Made by a program: the position numbers and the translations under genes. A stretch of 47,410 bases of DNA, from NCBI GenBank assembly GCA_023139105.1, contig JAGLOF010000065.1:1-47410 (forward strand), given 5' to 3'. Source of the stretch: a bacterium (GTDB lineage Bacteria; Zhuqueibacterota; QNDG01; JAGLOF01). Below the pieces are notes generated by a model, which worked only from the letters and a program-made list of their open reading frames with translations, did no database searches and was not told where the DNA came from. Shown one piece after another: positions 25,949 through 34,191 of this stretch. Numbering within the stretch: the first letter of the stretch is position 1; each line of letters opens with the position of its first letter.

Positions 25949-25984
25949 TTGTTTTATATATAATAGGAATAGTAAAGCATAGCT

Positions 25985-26968
25985 TTGATTAATCGTGATA
26001 AAAAAATATTGCAGTGTGCTTCAATTAAAGTGTACCTTAATAAAGTATATGCATGTGTTTCAGCCGTATGCCTAATTAGTCTGCTAATGTATAATCATAC
26101 TGCTGAAGCCACTCAATTTGACAGATGGCAGCAGGTGTATTCCAGGCGGTTGAAATGTTTTTGTACACCTGACGACCGTGGTTATGCTAGACAGGTCATG
26201 GAATGGGGTGAGACCTGGCTCGACTCGTTTCAAGGAAGACTGCGCTCTGGAATAATAGACAGTATACATATTTTTATTGCACCGGACAGAGCTACATTTA
26301 GCAAGTTAACCGGTAATTCAGCTCCCTTGTGGAGCGCAGCGGTAGCCATTCCGGATCATGGTGCCGTTATTGTATTTAATGCTGATCCTGCTACATCACC
26401 TGGCAGGGCACGGAGAATTTTAATACATGAACTGGGCCATCTGATTTTATACCGTTGGGGAGGCAGAAAGCATTTACCTCGGTGGTTTGATGAAGGCGTG
26501 GCGCAACTCTGGTCTGCTGAATGGCGTATTGAAGAAACAGTACAGCTTGCACGTGCTAATCGTAAGAATCAACTGCCGGCATTGGATGATCTTGAAGGCC
26601 TTCTGCAACTGCCTGCGCATCAGGCGCGTATTGCATATGCAGCATCTTATGATGCCGTACGTTTTTTATTGGTACATATCGGACCATCGGTAATTGATGA
26701 AATTTTAGATAATCTTAACAGAGGTCAATCTTTTTCCGGAGCCTTTTATGCCGCCTGTAATCAATCTACGGAAGAGTTTGAGGCATCATGGCGTCAGAAT
26801 CTGAATGACCACTATCGTTGGGCTATTTTTCTTGAATGGCCAATTATCTTTGCTCTGGCATTAATGTTATTTTTTATACTGGCAATCAGATCCGTTTACA
26901 AGCGTCGCCGTTTACAAATAGAGTTATGGAGTTTAAATGATGAACAAGAAAAAATGGAAGAAAATTAA
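25985..26968 (+). CDS. Membrane-bound MA-type metallopeptidase
   Basis: This 327-aa protein has a leading hydrophobic segment (about 16-37). The gluzincin-like domain contains HELGH (zinc ligands and catalytic Glu) in ILIHELGHLILYRW, then RWFDEGVAQLWSAEW with the third ligand Glu, and a downstream helix-rich part. The C-terminus has a membrane span (about 288-310) and a basic cytoplasmic tail. This is the Peptidase_MA layout; the targets of these periplasmic proteases are unknown. The start is TTG 25985, with AGGAA somewhat far upstream; a GTG at about 26030 is an alternative. Its end overlaps the acyltransferase start by 32 bp, so it probably leads the polymer operon. Confidence 0.82.
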   Translation: MINRDKKILQCASIKVYLNKVYACVSAVCLISLLMYNHTAEATQFDRWQQVYSRRLKCFCTPDDRGYARQVMEWGETWLDSFQGRLRSGIIDSIHIFIAPDRATFSKLTGNSAPLWSAAVAIPDHGAVIVFNADPATSPGRARRILIHELGHLILYRWGGRKHLPRWFDEGVAQLWSAEWRIEETVQLARANRKNQLPALDDLEGLLQLPAHQARIAYAASYDAVRFLLVHIGPSVIDEILDNLNRGQSFSGAFYAACNQSTEEFEASWRQNLNDHYRWAIFLEWPIIFALALMLFFILAIRSVYKRRRLQIELWSLNDEQEKMEEN

Positions 26969-27860
26969 AAAACGGTTTAGCCATCGTTTAGAATTTGCCA
27001 TGGCAATCACAGCTATGTGGACATTACAGCATATGTCGCTTAAACGGAGTTTGAAGGCTGCTGATCGTCTTGGTGCTTTCATTTTTCATGTTTTGAGGAT
27101 ACGCCGGAATATTGTTTTGGCTAATCTTGCATCTGCATTTTCTGATATGGATGAATCTGAACGTCTTGCAACGGCCAAACGGACTTATCAGAATTTTACA
27201 AAGATGATTTTTGAATATATGCGCTTCCCAGTATTGGATAAGGAGACTGTCCTCGATCTGGTAGATTTTGTCGGACTGGAGAAACTTGACCGTGTTATGG
27301 GAATTGGTAAAGGCGCATCCATGGTAGCCGGGCATTTTGGGAATTGGGAATTAATGGGAGCAGCCCTGGCATTCAAGGGGTATCCTATTGCATTTCTTGT
27401 AGGTGAACAGAAGAACAAGCGGGTTGACCGGTATATGAATTCCTTCCGTGAAATGATGGGAATCAAAATTATACATATGGGTGTAGCTGTACGCGGTGTA
27501 ATAAAGGCACTGCGTAATAATGAAATGGTTGCATTGCTTTCAGATCAGGATGCCAGGCGAGACGGAATATTCGTGGACTTTTTGGGACGGCCGTCTTCGA
27601 CATACCAGGGTGCTGCAATTTTTTCACTAAAAACCGGTGCACCGCTAATATTTGGCAGCATTTACAGACTGCCTGAAGGGCGTCACCGAATTGAGATTGA
27701 ACTCTTTGAGCTGGATCATCTTGATGGTATAACAGATGAAAATGTTCATGAAGTGACGCAGTTATATACATCACGTCTTGAAGCTGCTATCAGGCGCGCG
27801 CCCGATCATTGGTTCTGGTTTCATAAAAGGTGGAAGACACACCCAAAAGTGTCTAAATAA
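26937..27860 (+). CDS. Lipid A biosynthesis lauroyl-type acyltransferase (LpxL/HtrB family)
   Basis: This 307-aa protein belongs to the lysophospholipid acyltransferase superfamily. HFGNWE (H133-E138) is the catalytic HX4D/E box, LLSDQDARRDGIFVDFLGR follows, and the C-terminal FHKRWKT is a family signature. An N-terminal hydrophobic helix anchors it to the inner membrane. Family members add secondary acyl chains to Kdo-lipid A from acyl-ACP. That implies a diderm envelope with lipid A. It overlaps the preceding protease gene by 32 bp and precedes tagD by 18 bp. Its place within a glycerophosphate locus suggests that it acylates the lipid anchor. Confidence 0.9.
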   Translation: MMNKKKWKKIKKRFSHRLEFAMAITAMWTLQHMSLKRSLKAADRLGAFIFHVLRIRRNIVLANLASAFSDMDESERLATAKRTYQNFTKMIFEYMRFPVLDKETVLDLVDFVGLEKLDRVMGIGKGASMVAGHFGNWELMGAALAFKGYPIAFLVGEQKNKRVDRYMNSFREMMGIKIIHMGVAVRGVIKALRNNEMVALLSDQDARRDGIFVDFLGRPSSTYQGAAIFSLKTGAPLIFGSIYRLPEGRHRIEIELFELDHLDGITDENVHEVTQLYTSRLEAAIRRAPDHWFWFHKRWKTHPKVSK

Positions 27861-27878
27861 TAAGTATTTGGATTTCAA

Positions 27879-28310
27879 ATGAAAAAAGTTATTACATACG
27901 GTACTTTTGACTTGTTCCATATTGGTCATCTAAATCTGCTGAAACGCGCGCGATTATATGGTGACAATCTGATGGTCGCTGTTTCTACGGATGAATTTAA
28001 TACCGGCAAACACAAGCAGTGCATCTATCCCTATAAGCACAGGGCAGCCATTGTAGAGGCCTTGGGTATAGTGGATAGGGTTATCCCCGAGAGCTCCTGG
28101 GAACAGAAGATTACGGATATACAAAGGTATAATATTGATGTCTTTGTTATCGGGGAAGACTGGAAAGGCAAGTTTGATTTTTTAAAAGAATATTGTGATG
28201 TAGTCTATCTTGAGCGAACACAGAATATATCTACTACCGACGTCAAGCAGTCTGTGCAGAACGGGCAGGCCGTTGATGGTGAAGCCGTAGTTAATCCGGA
28301 TGGGGCATAG
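27879..28310 (+). CDS. tagD: Glycerol-3-phosphate cytidylyltransferase
   Basis: This 143-aa nucleotidyltransferase has YGTFDLFHIGHLNLLKRA (HxGH box, residues 7-24), STDEFN and KHRAAIVEAL. FVIGEDWKGKFDFL follows, then ERTQNISTTDVK, the RTxxISTT signature. These are the features of TagD/TarD/GCT, which makes CDP-glycerol from CTP and glycerol-3-phosphate. CDP-glycerol is the donor for glycerophosphotransferases, four of which follow in the same operon. The stop is 5 bp before the next gene. Such enzymes mark wall teichoic acid synthesis in Firmicutes and some Gram-negative capsules. A related CDP-ribitol or CDP-ethanolamine role is less likely given the neighbours. Confidence 0.93.
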   Translation: MKKVITYGTFDLFHIGHLNLLKRARLYGDNLMVAVSTDEFNTGKHKQCIYPYKHRAAIVEALGIVDRVIPESSWEQKITDIQRYNIDVFVIGEDWKGKFDFLKEYCDVVYLERTQNISTTDVKQSVQNGQAVDGEAVVNPDGA

Positions 28311-28315
28311 GGTCT

Positions 28316-29362
28316 ATGACCTGGTTGTTCTACCTGGCCAAGTGCTATGCGCTGCCTGTTGTAGCACCGCTGGTTAAAGAGGCGGAATTGCAGGGTATTT
28401 CAATTGCTTTCTACGTCAGCCGCAAGGTGGATGACGTGCTGCCTGAAGAGTGGCGGCAACACCCGGTGTTCACGGATTTGGAATCCGCTATCGAAGTTGA
28501 TGCAAAGTTTGTACTCTGCCCAGGAAATTTTGTTGATTTTCGTTTGCCGGGAGTAAAGGTTGAACTCTTTCATGGCATAGGTATTGAAAAGCCATCTCAC
28601 TATCAGATACGGCATTTTTTTGATCTCTATCTAACTTCCGGGCCTGTAGTAACGGCGAGATACGAAACATTGCAACGTAAATACAAGTATTTTAGAGTGA
28701 TTGAAACCGGCTGGCCTAAAATAGATTTTATTTTAGACTATGACACAGCGGGCCTGAGAGATCGGTTTGACATAGCTGCGGAGAAAAAAATTGTACTCTA
28801 CGCACCTACACATAGCCGGCGTATGCAGTCTGCAGAGGCACTGCTTCCTGATCTGGAATCGATTATTCGGGATGATGAGGTATGGTTTTGCAAACCGCAT
28901 GAACTGATGAATAAATCTTTGCTCTCCCGGCTTTCGGCACTGGGAAAGGGGCGTTTCAGACTGGTAGATGGATATGATATCACGCCATATCTCCATCTTG
29001 CCGATGTAATGATATCGGATACATCATCTGTAATCTATGAATTTATGGTGCTGGATAAACCGATAGTTACTTACAATACTCTTGATCGTTTTGACAAGGC
29101 CATAAATATCCGGGATGCTGATGAACTACGTTCTGCATTGGACCGGTGTTTCAGAAATCCCGGAGAGATGAGTGCTTCAAGGCACGATCATCTCAATGAA
29201 GTAAATCCTGTATTAGATGGCAGCATATCAAGAAATATTTTTGATGCGCTTGATTCCATAGACACAGCCATGCCTTTAGGCACGCGCCGTAAGCCATTGA
29301 ACTTGTTTCGAAAGGCTCAGTTGCTCTATCACAGCCGTTATCGAAAAGGCTATCTCAGATGA
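28316..29362 (+). CDS. CDP-glycerol glycerophosphotransferase-like protein 1
   Basis: This 348-aa protein is of the TagB/TarF class (Glyphos_transf, GT-B-like). Recognisable parts are VELFHGIGIEKP (catalytic HG-G loop, about residue 83), TGWPKIDF, IVLYAPTHSR, and LADVMISDTSSVIYEF near residue 233, the conserved S-D-x-S-S donor site. It should transfer glycerol-phosphate from CDP-glycerol to a sugar or growing chain at the cytoplasmic membrane. It is first of four paralogs in a row, which differ widely in sequence. It overlaps the next gene by 4 bp. Whether it is a primer enzyme or a polymerase cannot be decided. Confidence 0.88.
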   Translation: MTWLFYLAKCYALPVVAPLVKEAELQGISIAFYVSRKVDDVLPEEWRQHPVFTDLESAIEVDAKFVLCPGNFVDFRLPGVKVELFHGIGIEKPSHYQIRHFFDLYLTSGPVVTARYETLQRKYKYFRVIETGWPKIDFILDYDTAGLRDRFDIAAEKKIVLYAPTHSRRMQSAEALLPDLESIIRDDEVWFCKPHELMNKSLLSRLSALGKGRFRLVDGYDITPYLHLADVMISDTSSVIYEFMVLDKPIVTYNTLDRFDKAINIRDADELRSALDRCFRNPGEMSASRHDHLNEVNPVLDGSISRNIFDALDSIDTAMPLGTRRKPLNLFRKAQLLYHSRYRKGYLR

Positions 29363-30462
29363 AGAAACGTATTCTGTTTGATTTGAAAAAGGAATATTAT
29401 TTTAATTCTCTTTATCCGCTTTATGAAGTCTTGGCGGAAGATTCCGACTATGATATCCATTTTTATGTTGGTCCAAATGATAGACGCATATTTGGATTTA
29501 TTCCTGTTTATGATCGTAAAAATATACAGCAATCACTGCGTGACAAGGGATTGCAGGTGACGGAAGAGACAAGCGGTTTTGATGCCGTAGTCTGCGGTGA
29601 TGCACTGAGAAACCCACAACGCTATGGCGATGTACATCGATTCCATGTAGATCATGGAATGGGTATTAAGACCTTGCGTATTCGTAATGTACATCGCCAA
29701 AAAGACGTGCATTATCACGTTTTTTTGGAGGGGCAATACTGGATGGACTATATCAAGTCTCTGGCGTGGGGCGATTGCGCAGATTTTTATTTGACAGGCA
29801 TCCCCAAGCTTGATCCGTTCTTTAGAAATGGCAGCTATGATAATGAAAAGCTGACCCGGGAGCTGGGACTGGATCCACGCCGTAAAACCATACTTTTTGC
29901 TCCATCATACAAGCCCAGTTGTATACCGTTTCTGAAACAAAAAATTCTTGAATTGACTGATACATACAATGTAATTGTTAAATTGCATCCCTATAGTTAT
30001 GGTGGAAAATATGCCCCATTGTCCCAAAGTCGTTTATATGTAAAGGAATCGCGCAAACGGGATTCATTATTTCTTATTCCCAAAGAACAGTATGATATAT
30101 ATCCATATCTATATTTGGCTGATACATTGATATCAGATACTTCTTCAGTAGTGAATGAATTTCTGGCTCTTGGGAAACACGGCATTATCTATGTGCTGCC
30201 TCATGAGAAGCTCAACCATTCCGATGGTATGCCGATCCTCTCCATAGATCCGGCAGAGTGGCTTAAAGGGGCCTTTCCGCAGATGCACTCTCCTGACGAT
30301 TTGCAATCCGCTGTGGAATTAGCACTCAATCCACGTCCGGAGATGCAGGTATGCTTAGAGGAATATCGTAATTATTTTTTCACAGGACTGGATGGACAGG
30401 CCAGTTTACGTGTTAAGTTTGAAATTGATAAATTGTTAAAGGAGGCCCCTATTGGCCGGTAG
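29359..30462 (+). CDS. CDP-glycerol glycerophosphotransferase-like protein 2
   Basis: This 367-aa TagB/TarF-class paralog has FHVDHGMGIKTL, TGIPKLDPFF, ILFAPSYKPS, KLHPYSYGG and LADTLISDTSSVVNEFLALG. These are the acceptor-side His loop, the nucleotide-binding loop and the Ser/Asp donor motif, in order. It has the length of the catalytic domain only, without the extra N-terminal glycosyltransferase found in TarF/TarL fusions. It overlaps the preceding gene by 4 bp and the following LicD gene by 11 bp. Its HP and SDTSS sites are intact. The role within the chain is not known. Confidence 0.88.
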   Translation: MKKRILFDLKKEYYFNSLYPLYEVLAEDSDYDIHFYVGPNDRRIFGFIPVYDRKNIQQSLRDKGLQVTEETSGFDAVVCGDALRNPQRYGDVHRFHVDHGMGIKTLRIRNVHRQKDVHYHVFLEGQYWMDYIKSLAWGDCADFYLTGIPKLDPFFRNGSYDNEKLTRELGLDPRRKTILFAPSYKPSCIPFLKQKILELTDTYNVIVKLHPYSYGGKYAPLSQSRLYVKESRKRDSLFLIPKEQYDIYPYLYLADTLISDTSSVVNEFLALGKHGIIYVLPHEKLNHSDGMPILSIDPAEWLKGAFPQMHSPDDLQSAVELALNPRPEMQVCLEEYRNYFFTGLDGQASLRVKFEIDKLLKEAPIGR

Positions 30463-31060
30463 AGCTGAATTGGTTGGGGAGAACCTGGTCATCTCATTAA
30501 AAATTTTGCATGATGTCACCACAGTATTGGATAAAGCAAGTATTCCATATTGGCTGGAGGGCGGCACACTTTTGGGCGTTATTCGTGAGCAGCGCCTGCT
30601 TCCATGGGACAATGACATGGATATTTCACTTGATAAGAAATATCAGTGGAAACTTCTTGGTATTCTCTGGAAATTAGTCTGGAAAGGTTATCGTGTTACG
30701 GTCAAGTACTACCAACAATCGATATACCCGTTTAAAAAACGTGAAGTAAGAATTATTAAGATCCGTAATTATGCAGCACCTTTTAGAAAAGGTGATGCTG
30801 TTTTGGACATTTTTTTAAAAAGAAATGTGGATGATCAGTTTTATTGGACTGTTGGAGATAAAAACCAGGTATTGAAGTCTTCTCCGGCAACTTTTGGAAA
30901 TGAACTTGGTATTGTTGAATTCAATGGCAAACATTATAGTATTCCTGCTGATTTTGATGCTTATCTTACCTTCCGCTATGGGGACTGGAATAAGCAGGTG
31001 AAAACCTGGGATTTCAAAAAAGATGATCTGGCTATCATCAAACCGGATGTTAAAGGATGA
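30452..31060 (+). CDS. LicD-family phosphotransferase
   Basis: This 202-aa LicD-type protein has IPYWLEGGTLLGVIREQRLL followed by PWDNDMDISLD, which includes the acidic D-x-D/D-x-D metal-binding cluster of the nucleotidyltransferase-like fold. LicD proteins transfer phosphocholine or related phospho-groups from CDP-activated donors onto surface sugars. The start is TTG 30452, with GGAGG at 30441-30445; no ATG fits. It overlaps the preceding gene by 11 bp and the next by 4 bp. Next to tagD and a LicC-like gene, it probably adds a side phosphate group. Confidence 0.85.
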   Translation: MAGRAELVGENLVISLKILHDVTTVLDKASIPYWLEGGTLLGVIREQRLLPWDNDMDISLDKKYQWKLLGILWKLVWKGYRVTVKYYQQSIYPFKKREVRIIKIRNYAAPFRKGDAVLDIFLKRNVDDQFYWTVGDKNQVLKSSPATFGNELGIVEFNGKHYSIPADFDAYLTFRYGDWNKQVKTWDFKKDDLAIIKPDVKG

Positions 31061-32145
31061 AGTCGATGAATATATACTATTATGCCAACAATATGTATCA
31101 GTTCTCTTACTCAAAATCGCTCTATGAACAGGCAGGAGGGCAGTACATTGTCGGTGGCGGTTATCCAATAAAACGGCTTGACAGATTTGCCCGTTTTAAA
31201 TGGTTTTTTCGTCAAATGAACGCGCATGGCGGTCGGCGTGGTTTATTAAACACTCCGCCGGTGATGATGCGTGACGTCTCACAACCGCAGGATCTGGAGG
31301 GAATTATTTTTTCCCATTCAAACGTCAATATTCATACAGATCCGTCACGTTGCCCCAGGATTTTCATTGGGCATGGTACAGGAGACAAACCATATGGTGG
31401 CAACCGTACCGGTGCTGAAAATTTTTTGAATTATGATTACATCTTTCTCTCAGGCCCCAAACACCTGGAACGTCTTAAAGATTCAGGTATCGAAATTCCT
31501 GAAGAGCGGCTTGTGAAAATTGGCAATATGCGGTTTGATCAGGTTGTTAATGGAGATGTTTCTAAAGATAGCATTTTGGATCGTCTGGGCGTGAAAGACC
31601 GCACTCGTAAAAATGTGCTTTATGCACCTACCTGGCGGTTTGGCAATGGAACATTCAAGAAGTATGTACATCGTTTTGCTAAAGAGATCACTTCAGAGTA
31701 CAATCTGATTGTCAGACCGCATTTTCATGATGCCAAACATATTCCCAGAACAGCTGCGTGGGCCAGGAAAGAGGGTATTAGGCATCTATATTTTTCCAAC
31801 CCGTCAGACCTTCGCCGTTGTGATACTATGGACGATTTTGTGGCTGCAGACATCATGGTTAGTGATACGTCATCTGTGTTATATGAATATCTCATCACTG
31901 GTAATCCCATAATTGTTGTAAATGCCAATTATAAGAAACTTCACAATATGCCTGATGAAATGAATATAATGAGTATAACCGATGTATTCCAGGAAGAGGA
32001 CAATATAGTCAGTATGATTACTGATAACCTGGAGAATGACAAACATCGTACAGCGTATAAGGAAATGTTGGAAACATGTTTTTATTTTAATGACGGTAAT
32101 TCTACACAACGTGCTGTTGATTTTATTACATCAATAAAACAATAA
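31057..32145 (+). CDS. CDP-glycerol glycerophosphotransferase-like protein 3
   Basis: This 362-aa paralog shows IFIGHGTGDKPYGG, KIGNMRFD, VLYAPTWRFG, LIVRPHFHD, and AADIMVSDTSSVLYEY near residue 270. All of the core transferase motifs are kept. Its N-terminus (YYANNMYQFSYSKSLYEQAG) differs from the other copies. The start overlaps the LicD stop (ATGA); a second ATG lies at 31066. Spacing to the next gene is 39 bp. Family knowledge suggests a membrane-associated glycerophosphate or ribitol-phosphate transferase. The specific step is not inferable. Confidence 0.87.
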   Translation: MKSMNIYYYANNMYQFSYSKSLYEQAGGQYIVGGGYPIKRLDRFARFKWFFRQMNAHGGRRGLLNTPPVMMRDVSQPQDLEGIIFSHSNVNIHTDPSRCPRIFIGHGTGDKPYGGNRTGAENFLNYDYIFLSGPKHLERLKDSGIEIPEERLVKIGNMRFDQVVNGDVSKDSILDRLGVKDRTRKNVLYAPTWRFGNGTFKKYVHRFAKEITSEYNLIVRPHFHDAKHIPRTAAWARKEGIRHLYFSNPSDLRRCDTMDDFVAADIMVSDTSSVLYEYLITGNPIIVVNANYKKLHNMPDEMNIMSITDVFQEEDNIVSMITDNLENDKHRTAYKEMLETCFYFNDGNSTQRAVDFITSIKQ

Positions 32146-32184
32146 TTAGGAAATACGCCGATAATCACCGGCGTCAGATTATTA

Positions 32185-33387
32185 ATGCAAAATTCAAAAA
32201 ATTATAAAATCGGTTATTATTTAGTTACTGACATTCAGCATATACCACCAATGATACGACTCTACCCCTATTTAGGTGGTGTTGTCTTTTGTAAACGGCG
32301 TGACATTTATGAACATATCAAAGAAAAGTATGCCGACCAAAATATTGAGGTATATCACTGTAAAAATCGGCGGCAGGCTCAGCGGATGATTAGAGAGCAC
32401 AGAATTCGTGTGATGATCTATCCCAGTTATCATGTGCTGTATGGGGCAAAGGCTGTTGAGATATTCCATGGCGGATTATCAGATAAAAACTATGTTGAAT
32501 CAGTAAAGATTCTGGTTTATGACTATGTATTGTTTCCAGGAGAGAAAACAAAGGATAAGGTTGATCGTTCCGGTTATCTCAGATGGATTCCTAGGTGGGA
32601 TATTATCGGTTATCCTAAGTTCGACCCGCTTCTGAAAAAGACACTGGATGTCAAACCTCTGTTTAATAATGGCAGAAAGACAGTGCTCTACGCACCTACA
32701 TGGATCAGCCAGAACGTAAACTTTAAGATGATAAAATTCTCCACACATGGTGAAAGTTCGCTTGATTTGTGGGGCAAGGCTATTGTCAGAGCACTGCATA
32801 AAGATGTCAATCTCATTATAAAGTATCACAGCCGCATCTATAGAAAACCGGGTGATATTTATGAACAAATTGACTCGCTCATTAAAGAACTCGGTGCTGA
32901 AGACAAGGTGAAAATCAGTATTGATGATAATATCCTTCCATACATGGCTCAGGCTGACCTGATGATATCGGACATCTCTACCGCTTGTTATGAATGGTTC
33001 CATTTTGACAGGCCTATTGTATTTGCTAATCCGTCTCCTGAACACTATATAGTTTCCGAAGACATTGGCTCTAATACTTATGCATGGCAGGCAGGTGATG
33101 TATTTGGACGTGAGGAGGATATACTGCCACATGTTATGAGCAATCTGGATAATGATCTGTATAATGACAAACGTAATGAAATTTTCAAATATACGGTTTT
33201 TCAACCTGATGGCCACGCCACTGAACGTCAGGCTAAAGCCATTATAGATTTTTATAAGAAATATGAAAATATTCCATACTCGTGGCTTTTGCTGACTACC
33301 ACTGCAACACGGCGTTGTCGCCGCAGTATTTCAAAATTTATGAACTGGTGGTATCAAAAATTTGACAAATCACGTATTGGGAAGTAA
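32185..33387 (+). CDS. CDP-glycerol glycerophosphotransferase-like protein 4
   Basis: This 400-aa paralog has VEIFHGGLSDKNYV, VLYAPTWIS, LIIKYHSRIYRKPG, and QADLMISDISTACYEW. In this copy the donor motif reads SDIST rather than SDTSS, and the acceptor loop is HGGLSDK. It also has a basic C-terminal extension of about 40 residues, which may sit on the membrane. It could therefore use a different acceptor or donor from the other three. It lies 39 bp after paralog 3 and 45 bp before the LicC-like gene, with no terminator seen between them. Confidence 0.85.
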   Translation: MQNSKNYKIGYYLVTDIQHIPPMIRLYPYLGGVVFCKRRDIYEHIKEKYADQNIEVYHCKNRRQAQRMIREHRIRVMIYPSYHVLYGAKAVEIFHGGLSDKNYVESVKILVYDYVLFPGEKTKDKVDRSGYLRWIPRWDIIGYPKFDPLLKKTLDVKPLFNNGRKTVLYAPTWISQNVNFKMIKFSTHGESSLDLWGKAIVRALHKDVNLIIKYHSRIYRKPGDIYEQIDSLIKELGAEDKVKISIDDNILPYMAQADLMISDISTACYEWFHFDRPIVFANPSPEHYIVSEDIGSNTYAWQAGDVFGREEDILPHVMSNLDNDLYNDKRNEIFKYTVFQPDGHATERQAKAIIDFYKKYENIPYSWLLLTTTATRRCRRSISKFMNWWYQKFDKSRIGK

Positions 33388-33432
33388 ATTCAGACTTAAC
33401 AGAATATTTTCGTGATCAAATGGAAGGACATT

Positions 33433-34191
33433 ATGAAAGCGATACTTATTGCCGCAGGAAAAGGTACAAGATTATATCCACTGACAAAGAATACACCAAA
33501 AAGTCTATTGGAAGTGGGCGATGGCGTGACTCTTTTAGAGACACAGCTGCACAGTCTGCATGAGAATGATATCCGTGATGTAGTCATTATAGTAGGTTAC
33601 AAAGCTGAACAGATTGAGGCAAAGATTCGTCAGTATAAAACTGATTTTAATATAACAACCGTGTATAACCCATTCTATGACTGCTCCAATAATCTGCTCT
33701 CTGTGTGGATGGCGAGGCATTATATGAATGATGAATTTATCACGATTAATGGTGATGATCTATTTGCACCTGCAGTGATTGAAGGTTTGCTAAAGAGCAA
33801 GCACAATATTACAATGGTTATAGATCAGAAAGAGCACTATGACGACGATGACATGAAAGTTGTGCATTCCGATGGGCTTATTCGTGAAGTAAGTAAGAAA
33901 ATCCCTATGGACCGTGCAAATGGTGAATCCATAGGCATGATCAAGTTTTCCGGGCAAGGTCCTGATATTTATAAAAATGTGCTGGAAGACATGGTGCGTG
34001 ATCCCGATAACCGTAATGTTTTTTATCTAATGGCAGTACAGGAGATGATAAACCGGGGTTTCCCGGTACATTATTCTTTATGCAATGAGAATGACTGGGG
34101 AGAACTGGATTTCCATCCTGATCTCATGATGCTTCGTGAATATGTGTCTCAAGAGAACTTAGTCGATAAGATTTTTCCGGATAAAAAATAA
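33433..34191 (+). CDS. LicC-like sugar/choline-phosphate nucleotidyltransferase
   Basis: This protein of about 252 aa has the NTP-transferase signature KAILIAAGKGTRLYPLTKNT followed by PKSLLEV. It has TVYNPFYDCSNNLLSVWMA and NGDDLF for metal binding, and ends ENDWGELDFHPDL. This organisation resembles LicC (CTP:phosphocholine cytidylyltransferase) and related single-domain enzymes; glucose-1-phosphate enzymes are the alternative. The GTG at 33412 is less likely than ATG 33433, which has GGAAGGA upstream and starts right at the domain. It ends one base into the ABC exporter start (TAATG). Beside LicD it may provide the CDP-activated decoration. Confidence 0.85.
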   Translation: MKAILIAAGKGTRLYPLTKNTPKSLLEVGDGVTLLETQLHSLHENDIRDVVIIVGYKAEQIEAKIRQYKTDFNITTVYNPFYDCSNNLLSVWMARHYMNDEFITINGDDLFAPAVIEGLLKSKHNITMVIDQKEHYDDDDMKVVHSDGLIREVSKKIPMDRANGESIGMIKFSGQGPDIYKNVLEDMVRDPDNRNVFYLMAVQEMINRGFPVHYSLCNENDWGELDFHPDLMMLREYVSQENLVDKIFPDKK